A DNA stretch of 64,000 bases from contig NZ_CANNDO010000008.1 in the NCBI RefSeq assembly GCF_947503385.1, positions 1 through 64,000 of the forward strand. The letters are read 5' to 3'. The notes below the pieces were generated by a model. It had not been told where the DNA came from and ran no database searches. It worked only from the letters and a program-made list of their open reading frames with translations. The translations under genes and the position numbers were made by a program. Position 1 is the stretch's first letter. Every line of letters starts with the position of its first letter. Shown here piece by piece: positions 34,296 to 46,100 of the stretch. The DNA is from an uncultured Tateyamaria sp. (GTDB lineage: Bacteria; Pseudomonadota; Alphaproteobacteria; Rhodobacterales; Rhodobacteraceae).

Positions 34296-35396
34296 ATGTT
34301 TGCCAGTCTGAAAGAATACGAGGCGCCGGATATCACGCGCGCTCTTGGATCTGGTGCGCCATTGATGGCACCGCAGGCCTGTCTGCCGGTTTTGCAAGAA
34401 CTTGACTATCTGTTTGTCGGGACACCGGCCAAAATACGCGCCCTCACTGTGGCAGGCGGGGTCATGCGGGATGGCACATCAGTTTCAGGCGCGGGACGCA
34501 ACCCATTTGCAGCACTGACACGCCTTGCCGGAGAAACTGCCGAACAGTTGGGCCTTCGTGGTGCGATGCCGGAGCCGCACAGTGAAGCGCGGAGAATGTG
34601 GGAGGATCATCCCTTCGCCAATGGTGCGGGATGGGTTGCCGCATCAGACTGGACCGGCGAAAGGAACCTTTGTGTGCCCTCAGCACTGTTGCCGCATGAC
34701 GCCGACCAGACGGCGGGTTTTTCTGAAGGATTGGCCGCTCACCCGGATCAGGTAGCGGCGCGCGCGCATGGCGCGATGGAACTGCTGGAACGTCATGCCG
34801 TGGCGCTGTGGTGGGCTGGAGCGCAAATGGCTGTATCACTTGTTGGCGCGCAGGTCTACTCCACAGCACGGCTGGGTCCGCGGCTGGGCCGCGCTACGCT
34901 CCTACTTGATGTGAGTTGTGAAAGCGCCGTGCCAGTCGTTGTGGCCGCGTCTTTTGATAGTGACGGAGGCTCGTTCTGTTTTGGCGCGGCAGCTGGCTGG
35001 GCCTTGGATCATGCCGCCAATGCCGCGTTGCGGGAACTGGGGGCGGCGGAATTTGGCCTGACACTGGAACGCAGCCGCGACCAACCCGGGGGTGGGGGCG
35101 ATAGCAAATGGTCCGATATTGTCGATCGCCAGACCTTTGAGACACGGCTGGTGGGCCAAGAGGCGGGCATTGAACAACAAATCACCCGATATGGGACGAT
35201 CACGCCCCATGACTGGAAGGACCTCATGGCAGAGCTGGAAATCAGTTTTGTGCCGCTAGGTCAGGTCGGCGGGCATTTTCAGGTTGCCAAAGCAGTCTGT
35301 CCGAACCTGCAATCGGGCCGCGAGACCTACGTCACGGCTCAACTTGCCCAAGCGACAAAGGGCAATCATCGCGCTTTCGAGGGGGCGCTCTATTGA
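34296..35396 (+). CDS. YcaO-family ATP-dependent cyclodehydratase-like protein
   Basis: This is 366 residues from ATG 34296; a GTG at 34281 is also in frame. YcaO ATP-binding features are visible: RNPFAALTRLAGETAEQLG near the N-terminus, GAMELLERHAVALWW, and FGAAAGWALDHAANAALREL. YcaO enzymes activate amide backbones to form azolines or thioamides in peptides and proteins. There is no TfuA-like or ocin-ThiF partner next to it, and no typical short precursor gene, so the substrate is unclear. It overlaps the next gene at its stop (TTGA), coupling it to the BTAD regulator. Confidence 0.85.
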   Translation: MFASLKEYEAPDITRALGSGAPLMAPQACLPVLQELDYLFVGTPAKIRALTVAGGVMRDGTSVSGAGRNPFAALTRLAGETAEQLGLRGAMPEPHSEARRMWEDHPFANGAGWVAASDWTGERNLCVPSALLPHDADQTAGFSEGLAAHPDQVAARAHGAMELLERHAVALWWAGAQMAVSLVGAQVYSTARLGPRLGRATLLLDVSCESAVPVVVAASFDSDGGSFCFGAAAGWALDHAANAALRELGAAEFGLTLERSRDQPGGGGDSKWSDIVDRQTFETRLVGQEAGIEQQITRYGTITPHDWKDLMAELEISFVPLGQVGGHFQVAKAVCPNLQSGRETYVTAQLAQATKGNHRAFEGALY

Positions 35397-37432
35397 CTGT
35401 CGCGACTGACAACACTCTCCATCTCCCGCCAGGACAGCAATCGAGGCTGTCCATTCAGCTGATCGGCGGCCTACAGGTCGCATCCGGCGCGCAGCGCGTC
35501 GTGGTGAAGAAACAAAAGGCTGCTGCTTTGCTGGTGCTGCTGGCCCTGTCGTCTGATCTGCGGCTGAGCCGGGAACACTTGCGCGGACTGCTGTGGCCTG
35601 ATAGCGACGAAAACGCCGCCCAGACCAGCCTGCGCAATGCGCTTTGGGCGCTTAAAACCACGCTGTCGCGTGCCGGATTCGAGGGCCTGCAATCGGACCG
35701 GACCGCAATCTGGCTTGACCCGCAGGATGTTGTCGTTGACGTCGATCACCTGCTTGAGCGGCTAGAGGAAGGCGACCTGTCGCCGTTACGAGACATGGAT
35801 CCGCAGGCGCTGGTCTGTCTCGACCGTGATCAGGTGATCATCAACGACATCACGACAGCGCGTTTGCGGGAAACCTCGGCCCATCTGGCAAGACTGGTGC
35901 GCCACCGGCTGGATGCCGTGGCATCGGACGCCTCTTCGGATGACCAGCAAACTCTGTTTGCCTTGCAATTCATCGCCGATATGACCCCCGAGGACGAAGG
36001 CGCTGCCCGCAAGCTGATCCACTGTTACTGGCAGAAGGGTCAAATGGCCAACGCATTGGCCGCTTATCAATCGCTTTGGAACTTGCTCGATGAGGAATTT
36101 GGTGAAGAACCGTCGCCCGAAACCCAAGACCTTATTGTCAAGATCAAGGCAAGCGATCGCCGCACACAGGCCCTTCAGACCCGCCCTCGGATCATCGTAG
36201 CTGAGGCGTCTGTCGATCATCTGCCCGACAGACTTGCCGCACAGGCGGGTCTGCTGCGCGACACACTGTGTGCGAACCTGGCACGGTTTCGCGAATGGCA
36301 GGTCTTTGACGCACGTTTAGTGACTCAGCAAACTCCGACCGAAAACGCGGCCCGCACCTATCTTCTGAGCCTTCAGGCTCAGCCATTGGAGCAGCAATTG
36401 GCCTGTCGTGCGGTGCTGTCGGACAGCCAGACAGGCGAACTACTGTGGTCCGAAAACATGGGCGACCCGGTGCCAGAGGTGCAGCAAGACCGTTCCGGGG
36501 CTGCCGACCGGCTGGCTGTTGCGCTCAACCTGCATCTGTCGGCTTATCGCGGGCGTCAGCCCGATACGAACCCGACCAAGACCAACGCGTATGAACGCTG
36601 GGTCGAGGCACAGGGCTTGGTCCTGCAGTTCACGCTTCGAAGCTGGCAACAAGCGGAGCGACTTTTGGACTCTCTGATAGCGGACTATCCGAACTTCAGC
36701 CGTGGTTATTCCAGTCGAGCGTCGATCGAGAACATGCGGCAGATATCCTTCCCCGGGCTTTACAGTGTTCCGGCCATGCATGTGGAGGGCCTGCGCTTTG
36801 CCCGCCGGGCGATTGAGCTTGACCCCATGGACAGCAGAGGTCAGCTGGCGATGGGGTGGTCAGCCGCGATGTCGCGGCAGTTCGACCGGGCGGAGCTCGC
36901 CTTTGATCTCGCGTTTCAGTACAATCAGAACGATCCTTGGACCATCACCTCAGCCGCCGTTGGCCTGGCCTTTTGTGATCACTACAATGTTGCTTCTCGG
37001 ATGCTTGATCTTTTGTTCCGACTGAATTTCCGGCTTGAGGCTGCGCATTGGTCCTATGTCGCCGCGACTCATTTTCTTGGCGGCAATTTTGAAGCTTGCG
37101 TCAAGGCTTCGGAACGCTCAAAGGAGATTTCTCATGATGTCCCTGCCTGGCATGCAGCTGCGCTCGCCCTGCTGGATCGGCGGGAAGAGGCCGCTGAGGT
37201 TGCAGCCAGGTTCGAGCAGATCGCCCGCGCCAATTGGGTCGCGAAAGGGCCTGTAGAACGCGCAGAAATTACCCGCTGGCTGATCAGCGGATTTCCCATC
37301 CGCAACCGTGATACCTGGCTCAAGTTGCGTGACGGCTTGCGGCTGGCCGGGATGCCGGTGCCCACGCTGGTGCAAAGCAACGAGATCGCGCTTGGCTATC
37401 AGATGGACACCAGCGACGTCAGACCTCGTTAA
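35393..37432 (+). CDS. SARP/BTAD-type transcriptional regulator with TolB-like and TPR parts
   Basis: The 679-residue protein starts at TTG 35393, overlapping the YcaO stop. Residues about 20-100 are an OmpR-like winged helix (LSREHLRGLLWPDSDENAAQ, LRNALWALKTTLSRAG). Residues 115-250 are the bacterial transcriptional activation (TPR-type) domain (ARKLIHCYWQKGQMANALAA). A segment at 255-390 resembles the adenylate-cyclase-associated TolB-N type, and the rest is TPR-like helices. Such proteins activate secondary metabolite or stress clusters. It is probably the regulator of the whole 28-39 kb cluster. Its stop codon overlaps the stop of the convergent gene at 37429. Confidence 0.88.
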   Translation: MTVATDNTLHLPPGQQSRLSIQLIGGLQVASGAQRVVVKKQKAAALLVLLALSSDLRLSREHLRGLLWPDSDENAAQTSLRNALWALKTTLSRAGFEGLQSDRTAIWLDPQDVVVDVDHLLERLEEGDLSPLRDMDPQALVCLDRDQVIINDITTARLRETSAHLARLVRHRLDAVASDASSDDQQTLFALQFIADMTPEDEGAARKLIHCYWQKGQMANALAAYQSLWNLLDEEFGEEPSPETQDLIVKIKASDRRTQALQTRPRIIVAEASVDHLPDRLAAQAGLLRDTLCANLARFREWQVFDARLVTQQTPTENAARTYLLSLQAQPLEQQLACRAVLSDSQTGELLWSENMGDPVPEVQQDRSGAADRLAVALNLHLSAYRGRQPDTNPTKTNAYERWVEAQGLVLQFTLRSWQQAERLLDSLIADYPNFSRGYSSRASIENMRQISFPGLYSVPAMHVEGLRFARRAIELDPMDSRGQLAMGWSAAMSRQFDRAELAFDLAFQYNQNDPWTITSAAVGLAFCDHYNVASRMLDLLFRLNFRLEAAHWSYVAATHFLGGNFEACVKASERSKEISHDVPAWHAAALALLDRREEAAEVAARFEQIARANWVAKGPVERAEITRWLISGFPIRNRDTWLKLRDGLRLAGMPVPTLVQSNEIALGYQMDTSDVRPR

Positions 37433-37842
37433 ACGCACTTGCGCATTGCGTAGTCCGCTATGCGTTCGGAGCGGAAATTCTTGCTATTAACAATATTCGG
37501 CTCTGAATTGTAGACCCGATTATAAAAGTCGGGCAGTTCGTATTCGTCTTCAGTAGGTGGATCTTTCGCCAGATCTTCTGGATGGGGCAGTAGAACGCTT
37601 ATCGATTCCGACGGCGTCGCACGGAGATACGAAATATTCTCGTCCTGCTTGTCGGCCTCATGGAACCCCGCGCCAAGCGCCATCACATTGCGCAGACCAC
37701 CATCATCGAACGCTACATCAAGGAGAGCGATGAGGTCCTTGATCCGGGCGGGCCGTGGCTTTTCGCCAGTGGCCCAATCGGCAACGCGTTCCCCCAGCTG
37801 TTGGAAGTTCAAAATTCTGATCTCGTACGGGTCGTCAGCCAT
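37429..37842 (-). CDS. small acidic protein next to the haem peroxidase, unknown function
   Basis: The 137-residue protein has AAGGAG six bases before the ATG. The first half (FQQLGERVADWATGEKPRP, RIKDLIALLDVAFDDGGLRN) resembles a helical leader-like domain; the second half is acidic and Tyr/Asn-rich (EDEYELPDFYNRVYNSEP) and ends AMRKCV with a Cys next to last. It lies 33 bases after the peroxidase gene in the same direction. The terminal Cys and leader-like front make it a possible YcaO substrate, but this is only an idea. Confidence 0.7.
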   Translation of the reverse strand: MADDPYEIRILNFQQLGERVADWATGEKPRPARIKDLIALLDVAFDDGGLRNVMALGAGFHEADKQDENISYLRATPSESISVLLPHPEDLAKDPPTEDEYELPDFYNRVYNSEPNIVNSKNFRSERIADYAMRKCV

Positions 37843-37875
37843 GGAATTCTCCTTTTTGTGAGTTGTGGCTTTACG

Positions 37876-39468
37876 TCAGGAAGCGGGCAGCTGGGAAGTT
37901 AGCGCTGCCATCGAGCAGATCGGATCGCCAGGAAATGTCATGTCTTCCAGTGCCTGCGCGGCCTGATTATCCGGCGTTCGAGTGCTGCTGTCCGTCAGCA
38001 GAGGGATGAAACAATCACCGATGATGGCTGATCCCAACAGCCCGAACGTGCGACCGCGCGTCCCAGAGTCCTGGGCCTCGAACAACAGGTACATGAAAAG
38101 TGGTGGGGTGCGGCGCAGCGGACTCAAATCAACCGGATTGCCCGAACCGTCGCGAGCGCCGAGTTCATCGATCCTCAGTGTTTCGAACCCATCGGTGATG
38201 ATGCGGTCAAGCGTTGCTTGGGGATCGCCGCTCAGTACAGCGGGCAGATGGCGAGCCAACTGCTCCACAAGCGCCTCTACAGGTCGCAACCGGATGTGAA
38301 AGTCGGCAAGCAGATCGCGGATCGGCGTGCCCGCTGGCAGGGAGGGATCGACTTTGGCAGCGGCGACGTCACCGCTCATTTGGTGTGCAAAATGGGGGCC
38401 GAGTTTAATTGCCCAATTGATGGTGTCGTCGACCACTCCGGGTTCGGGAAAGAACAACTTCCAATCGATCCGCCAACTGCGCGGTGTTGGAAGAAGATGA
38501 GGCGAATGCAGCGAGGACATTCGCAGGAAACGATTAAGCTCACCTCTGAATGATCCGTTCAGCCGATACCTGTCGCGAACCATCGAATGCCCGACGCGGG
38601 CGGCGAAGGCGAAATGCTCGAAAGCCTCGTCCTGGCGAAGGTTCAATAACTTTTGGGGTGCTTCAAAGTCATAGAGCGCCAGCACGTCAGGGTGCATGAG
38701 CTTTGGCAGCAGGTCATACCGCAGAATGCGGTGATAGATGCGCAGCGTTGCAAGCCGTGCGATCCGGTTGCGGTGACGTTCAGGGAGAGCGCCAGTTCCA
38801 GTCCCATTCGGCGCTTGGAAGCTATGACGCGCCAGCATGTTATAGAGCTTGTGAAACAGCACCGAAAGCTGCGCGAGTATGTTGTTATCGTCGTTGCGCG
38901 CGTCAGCGATCAGAACCTCGGTATAGGGGGCATTCTCACCCTCTGGGCCATCGGGATCAAAGCGTCCGCGGGGCAGGTCTTCAGCAGGGGGGTGTCGCCG
39001 TTTGGTATTAGGGTCTTGATCTCTGAATTGACCAAGCCGCAACAGATGGACGCCAGAGCCATTTGATGGCTGGTCATAGGCATATGGACATCCAGCTGGC
39101 CCGCCGCCGAACACCGTTTCAAGTGCCAGTGGAGCCCGCCGCAGGTTTGATGGCTGCGGCGCATCGTCCTTAAAAGGATGCACGTGGCGTGATGACTGCA
39201 GGACGTCATGTGCAGCAAGCTGCAGCAGGTACGTGTACCCTGCGGCAACACCATTGAATCGTCCGTCCGGGGCATTCAGATAATGTTCGTGTGCAAAGGT
39301 CTTGGACTGGGACTCATTCAGTTTGATCCCAAGGTAGGTCAGCGCCGCTGCTAGCCTTTGTCCTTCTGTTGGAGACTGCGCTTTCGATGTGAAGCGCAGT
39401 TTCCCCCCTTCAAAGAACCCACCAAACCCCAAGTCACGATGCGACACGTCTTCTTCACCTTCTTGCAT
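37876..39468 (-). CDS. animal-type haem peroxidase (cyclooxygenase-like)
   Basis: The 530-residue protein has the animal haem peroxidase layout: distal Gln83 and His87 with calcium-type Asp88 (YLLQLAAHDVLQ), distal Arg191 (ADARNDDNNILAQLSVLFHKLYN), and proximal His294 (FAFAARVGHSMVRDRYRL). No signal peptide is visible, which is common in bacterial members. It oxidises an unknown substrate with peroxide. The start is either ATG 39468 or a GTG seven codons later; neither has a strong site. It heads a two-gene minus-strand unit next to the BTAD regulator. Confidence 0.9.
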   Translation of the reverse strand: MQEGEEDVSHRDLGFGGFFEGGKLRFTSKAQSPTEGQRLAAALTYLGIKLNESQSKTFAHEHYLNAPDGRFNGVAAGYTYLLQLAAHDVLQSSRHVHPFKDDAPQPSNLRRAPLALETVFGGGPAGCPYAYDQPSNGSGVHLLRLGQFRDQDPNTKRRHPPAEDLPRGRFDPDGPEGENAPYTEVLIADARNDDNNILAQLSVLFHKLYNMLARHSFQAPNGTGTGALPERHRNRIARLATLRIYHRILRYDLLPKLMHPDVLALYDFEAPQKLLNLRQDEAFEHFAFAARVGHSMVRDRYRLNGSFRGELNRFLRMSSLHSPHLLPTPRSWRIDWKLFFPEPGVVDDTINWAIKLGPHFAHQMSGDVAAAKVDPSLPAGTPIRDLLADFHIRLRPVEALVEQLARHLPAVLSGDPQATLDRIITDGFETLRIDELGARDGSGNPVDLSPLRRTPPLFMYLLFEAQDSGTRGRTFGLLGSAIIGDCFIPLLTDSSTRTPDNQAAQALEDMTFPGDPICSMAALTSQLPAS

Positions 39469-40132
39469 TTACGGAATATTAACAGCCGAATTCTCGTTTC
39501 GTTAAGCAAAATGGCGTTGCGAAGGGCCGCTGTTCGCCTTTGATTTTAAAGGTTTTCTCCAAAGCGCTTAAGGGATCTCCTAAAGAGTGTGACCGGAATC
39601 ACGTAGAAATCACGAACGTGGCAGCGCCAGAGTACCGATCTTTGCAGTCTTTGACTGATTTTCCATCATCGAAAAGAGGTGGCCTGAAAACTAATCAATT
39701 GCGGCACGTAGAATCTTTGCCCTTTATCCGCCGACGTGCCAGTACGACAACGCTGCGATGGTGATCTCCAGTCTCAATCCTAAATCTCAGCGTTATTCAA
39801 AGATATGATAAGTCTAAAATTTATTTCCCGTTACCGCAAATCTGCCCGCCAGATGGGTGATCCAGTGGTCAAGCATGAGCGGTGTCTAGCCAACTGTTAT
39901 AGCCCCATTGATTTGGTTTTTCTCTACTAGGCCTTCAGGCAGTTGTCGGTGCCTGCTAACAATAACATGACAATCAACAAAAGATAACAATTGCGTTTGG
40001 CAGTGAAATCGCTGGATCCGGTCTTGATTGCTCGTGCCAGCTCAGCAACGTTGATCCGAATACAGAAGTAACGATAACTAGGAATTATCAGTTTTCGAGC
40101 TCTGATGACGGTTGATTGCATCAGTACCTTTG
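39469..40132. other. intergenic region with no supported gene
   Basis: About 660 AT-rich bases separate the peroxidase start from the giant NTPase stop. An open frame at 39540-39764 looks like chance. A minus-strand frame at 39927-40151 (74 codons, hydrophobic C-terminal half) overlaps the end of the giant gene by 19 bases and could be a tiny coupled gene, but support is weak. I see no strong terminator. Confidence 0.4.
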
Positions 40133-43100
40133 TTATTTTTGCATTCTGCACTTACCATATTCGTTGATTAGGTGTTCGAGTACCGAGCACAACTCCATGT
40201 CTGACATTTGCAGGCCATGCTTGGTGTGTAGCTTTCGATCATTGAAGTCATCGAATAAGTACTGCATTCTTGAAATTGAATTTCGAAAATGCCTCCCCAT
40301 TGTATAGCTTTCTCGGCTTGCGCGCAGCGCGTTGGTTGCAACCTTCAAAATCTCGTCTACCCGGCTTTGCTTGGCATAGCTGGCAAATGTTGTTTCATTG
40401 CCAAAACGGGTTTCTCTCAAAACCCAAAAGGCGGCAGAGCGACCGATCTCTATTGGTGTAACATGCATCGGAGCTTCAAGTTGTTCGGCTAGCCGGTTTA
40501 TTTCTCGAATATAGTCGTAAACCTGCCTAGAAGCGTCATTTGTCCAAGTTCTCGGATCAGTCTGTTTTTGGTTGGGATTAGGCTCGCTTAAGAGAGCATC
40601 ATCAATTAGTACCTGCAGACCATAGACTTGGTTAAGTACTGGGAATGGATGGCGAATAAGCAAGTAGTTCAAGATCGATCTAACGCGCAGCATTCGCTCA
40701 TCTGAATAGTTTAGCTCAGCTGCGTCGAATTTGGACAAGTGAGCTTCACGACCAGCAACGCATGCTGCGTCGTAGCTGTCTTTGAGCCAGTCTTCGAGAA
40801 AACGCTCGAGTCCGTTCACGGTTTCATCAATCGCAGCTACGATAGGGAGTTGTGGTCCGATGAGATCAAACTCATGCTTTAACAGGTCGTTTGTACACAG
40901 AATTAGATCACAAACTGTCGTAACTGCACTTTCAAGGACGACACCACCCACGAGGTAGTCGGTGTCTTGCCGAGCAGAAGCTAGTTTCTTTAGTCGCCCA
41001 TACTCCCCACAACAATAGTATGCGAAGTCAACAAGTACCTTGACTGTATCTAGTCTATGCTGTTTGCGGCCTTCTCCGCAAATAGTCAACTTAAGCATTT
41101 CCAGAAGGTCCAACTTGGCCGTCTGGAATTCACTCATGTTCTGTGAGGGGTTTGTATCGTCTGTTTCATTCTCTGTGACTTCTTGTCCGAGCGCATAACT
41201 CGCGGCTTCGAATGTCCGTAGTCGCTGCAGCTGAGAGGCCGCATACTGAGCTGCCATAAGGTACTCTGAAGCAGCATCGTCAAGGAAGCCTGCACGTTCA
41301 TTCAATCGCGCTCCGCATGCGATGAAGTTCAAGCCAGCAACGACTCGGGCGATTGATGGCGATGGCTCACCGAAAAGAACTAATTGTGGATAGTTCGTCT
41401 CGTCGTTCCCTTGCCAAGTGCCGAAAAACTTGTCGGTCAAAATGGAGTAGGGATCGTCAGAAGTGGAGATATCGTCGCCCTCAAAAAAGGCATCAGTCGC
41501 CTTGGTGAACGCTTCATGCATTTCGTCCGGCGGACCTACGATTTTCTCAACGCTACTGAAGTCGTCATATAGTGAAAGTATTGACGTTCGCGCGAGCACC
41601 GCGTCAGCCATGTCCGCCAAGTTTGACGCAGCGGAAAGATAAACGAAATCAGCCCAACCACCTCTTTCAAACGTTTGGTGCCGCTGGGTTCCTACGTTAA
41701 ATTTCCACTCTGATGATTTCCGACGATAGGTAACGAAACGACGCACTTCGTGAAGGCCAACAGCATAGTGATAGTGCGCTTTCAGGACTGTCCCTTCAGC
41801 TCCCGTTCCGATCCCTTTCTCTGCAACCTCTTTTAGGCGATTGAAGACAAGGAACGACCGGCCTTTGAAGAAGTAGAGATCGCCAGCCTTATTGTGCATC
41901 TCTGAACCGATTAGGGCCAAGTGCGCATGTGTGACACCGCCAACTGCGTCTGACGTTTCAGTTGATTTCGCAGTGTTTTCACCTTCTTCGGCAAGTTCGT
42001 ATCCAGTCTGTGGATCACTTAGAATTGGTAGTGATTTTCGAAGCCGGTGCAACGCATCCTCTACGATAGATATTGAACCGTCTACGCTCGATGGCAGTTT
42101 CTGTGACACCCATGCTTCCGCGAATATTGCTTGATACACCACATTCATGTGTTTCAAAGTAGTCATGTCGTTACCCGTTGGGCTCTTGCTAGAAACACTC
42201 TTTTGCAGCAGATCAATTAGCTCTAGAGATGTCTTCGTGGCATCTCGGTAGTGGAGCTGAGCCATTTCAAGGTCATTTACTTGCTCATAGGTCAATCCTA
42301 TTTTTAGCATCAAGCGAAGGCGTCGAACTGCCCAGGGCGCATAGACAAGGAAGTTGTGCTTTATTTCCCTGTCCGGTCCTAGGAATGCCGCTAGTGTGGC
42401 CACTTCAGACGCGGCCTGCCCTGGGGCATAGAGAATTGGAAGATCGTGGAAATCCTGTAATGGTTCTCCTTGTTTGGGAAGCCTTGCCTCGGCGGCGGTT
42501 GCAAAGGGGTCGGTGCTATCTAGTCGACTACCGACGTGGTAGAATAGCGTTTCGTCATTGATCCGGATCGCGTGGCGGTAATGATGACGAGCTGAATCGA
42601 AGTCCTGATCATACTCGTAGAGTTCTCCAAGAGCAGTTACCAGATCGATGTTCGCGGCAGGCGATTTTTCCAGAAGTGCAATGTAGGTAGCCTTCAGGCT
42701 TTGTGACTCGTCTAGCGTGAAGTTGAAGGCTGCTTGCTCAGTTTCAAACAGCCGTGATAGCCGCCGCATCTCAACCGAAAAGTCGGAACGAAAGCGAAAT
42801 GCATACATGCCATTCAGGATTTTGTGCAGAAAGCGTTCAGAGGAGCTATCAAGAACCTCGTGCATCAGTGACCTGAGCTCTGGAGCTCGGTGCATGTGTG
42901 CCATTTCCTCAATCCGCTCGAGACTACCCCAGGAGAAACCTCGCCCATGAAATTTAAAAAGAAACTCATACATGTAGAACATAGACAATAGTCGTTTGTC
43001 GTCGCCCGGAACAACCGAACGCGCAAATGTTTCTCGGGCATGCCGAAACAACGTGCCAACGAGTTGAATCCGGTAGATGTCATGATCTTCAAAATGTAGA

Positions 43101-46100
43101 ACGTCGTCTTCACAAAATACATTTCGCACCCGCCTTAGCGCTTCAAGATCTCTCGCAATCATTCCTCGTCTGTCTTTGAACATGTCTGCAGGGGGTGGAG
43201 CGACACGTGCGGCAGGTGCAATGAATTCCCCAAGTTGTTGTTGCAGCTTCTTGGGGTTACCCATGCTGCGAAGCGTCAGAAACCTTACGAAGTCCGTTAT
43301 GATAGCCCGTCTCCAAGTACGGTCCTCTATTGGCTCTCCTTCAGAATTCGTACTGCCCGGGTAGTCAATCTGCTGACCGTCCACTGAGCGATACAACTTC
43401 AACCAAACATCGCCAAATTCCGGTTCTGGTTTCTTGTCGAACCTCCAAGCGCCCCGAATCTCCTGTACTCGCACGTGAGTGTCCGAGTACGCCTGACGCG
43501 ACAGAGGTTCATTGGTTTGCCACATAAACGGGGATGTACGCATTTGAAGAGCCCGCCGATAGTTCCTCTCAGATTGCTTGTGTACCCGATGCAGATACTC
43601 GAAAGTACGGTCCCAAAGTGGATTTTGAGGTGGTGCCCTTTCGGTAACGGAGCCAGTGTCCAAGAGAAGCGAGGGTAGGTAGATCTCTTCGTCAAAGATA
43701 CTTGTAAGTAGAGGAGTGCGACGGGTTGCATCTGCGATCCACTCATCATGAAGCAACCGGTTTCCTACAAAAATGAAGCGAGCAGGCGCTGCAGAAATCA
43801 CGCGCTTCATATCAGAAAGGAGGCCTCGCAGAGCATATGCCCGCTGGCGTTCCGCGTCGAGGGCTTCGATATCCTCAATCTGTCGCCGGTCGGGCTTATC
43901 CGTCCCTACGAGTCCCGTAATCTTGTCGAGTTCGTCAAAGACGAAAGTGATTTCTGGACGAGGAATTGATACCGAAAAAACAGTCTCGAAGGGAAGTTGC
44001 AATCTGCGGCGCTGCATATCCTCCAGTATGCCGAAGAGTTGGTATTCGACCATCCGTGGGTCAAGGTTATCCTTCCGGACCTCTGAATATTTCTCACGTG
44101 AGAATACACTGCTCAGCCAGCCGCTGCCTCCGTTCCACCCGTGCCGCTCTCCATGCATTTGATGGGCAACTAGCATGTTGATCAACTCATCTATGCGGGC
44201 AGCCGTACGGGAGTAGGGAACTATCGGGTAAATACGGATAACACCATTTATCGCCCCCATCACTAACAACAGTAGGATTAGATGATAAAGGCGAAAGCTC
44301 GGATCCTCTGGGTTCTCAAGTTCAAAGTTATCGGTCTTTCCGTCCCGCAGTACCAGTTCCGGGCGAACCCTTTCAATTCTATCTTTTCCAACAATCTCCG
44401 GAAGGCCATTGTTCTTGTGAAGGACATGGAAAATGAACTTGTCGGATAAGTGTTGTGTTTCGAGTTCTACGCTTAACAACGGAAGAAACATAACCGGCAG
44501 AATGGCTTCAGCAATGGCTGGGAACGCGCGACAGAACGCAAGAGGAACAGCTGCTGAGTTGCTCGTAAACTGTGATGATGCCGAGAAACCATTTATGTCA
44601 TGCCACTTCAAGTATTCGCAGTATTCAACTCGCAAACGAGTCAACCCGGTGGTTCTACTCTGATCGTCTGATGTGTCGGTCGCGTCGATCAATGGTGCAG
44701 AAATAAAGGCCTGCTGGTGCGTTTCTGGCATGGCGTCGACGGCTGGAAAATCAATCAAACTCCGTGCGATGTATGTCGTCACCAACGAAGCGATAAGCAA
44801 CTTCGTTAACCAGCCACTCATTGCAATTTCGGATCTGAAACCCAAGAATTTTTTGCGATACTCCGAACGTAACCCAGTCAACATAGCCAGAGTCACCCCG
44901 CGGTGATTGAGCTCATCAAATCCTAGATTTACCCTTACGACAGTGGATTGCATCATCGAGCGATAGACTGCATAGCCCATCGTTGTGCTTTCGATGAGAT
45001 GAATTACTTCGCGTCGACGTTCTTCCAGTGCCTCGAAGTTAGTACGCGACATGCTTTCGAGGACCTTGGAGGATGTTTGTCCGCCGTGACCTTTATTCAG
45101 TCGTACGGTTCGTGCCTGAGCGACCCAAATTGCAATGGGATCAAACTCAAATCCAGGACGCCACTTGCGTCGCATGGCCGGGTTGATCGCTCTTGCGTCT
45201 TGGACAGAAACACCCGGGCGATTAATCCATTCGTAATCCAAGAAAAATGCCAGGAGAACAATCAGTACAAAGAAACAAAGCCAAGCCGTTTCTTCCCACG
45301 GTCCTGCAAAAAGAGAGAATGCAAGGGTTTCGGGCTCTAGGTATTTGCCGTCGGCATCTTTGGGAAAATTGATGGTTATGGGAGGATTGCCGAGTTTGTT
45401 TGCATTGCCTTGCAGTGAAACGAAGAACTCGTTCGCTAGGATTTTTGACGTACACATTGGCGGCTCGAGCGCAGGACGCGGAGTATCTGGGGCTCGCACC
45501 GGCGTTGGCCAGCCTTTGAACGAGGATTCGTCGCTATAGTTGCTAAAGACGAATCCACCAGCTTCTGCGGTTCCTGGCATCGTGTTGCCTGAGTCTAGAA
45601 CAATGTCACAGTAGTCGGTCAAGGAGTCTGGTAGCTTCGGGTCAACAACGAGACCGAGGGCGCCGTAAACGATCTGGGTAGAAACCGTTGCCAAGATAAC
45701 GGCCTTAAATACCAAGAACTCGCTAATTGGATGCCAGATCTGAGCGTGGCCGTTATCACGAACTCCCGTGAATCCAGTTCTAAACAGCCGCCACTGAGTG
45801 ATCGCAACAAAAGTAACGACCAATGCGGCCAATACCCCCAAGCTGAGCCAGTTAACTCTTATGAGGCCGCTTGCGTCAGTTCCAGATTGAACTGCAATCA
45901 CGTACTCGATGAACCAAAATGCGAGAACTGTCCCTACTGTAACCAATAGGATTAGGCCACCGAGCTTACCAAGCTTCCTTTCGAACTCTGCAAACTCAAG
46001 GCTTTCTGGGGACGGAAAACCTCTTCTAGCTCTTGCGTACTTGGCTACTAACATCCCGCCGGTTGCGACTGCAGCGAGGCCAAAATTGTTTAGGATTTCG

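Noticed and set aside
39540..39764. 74-codon plus-strand frame after the peroxidase start
   Set aside because: There is no ribosome site or recognisable motif, and the codon use looks random.
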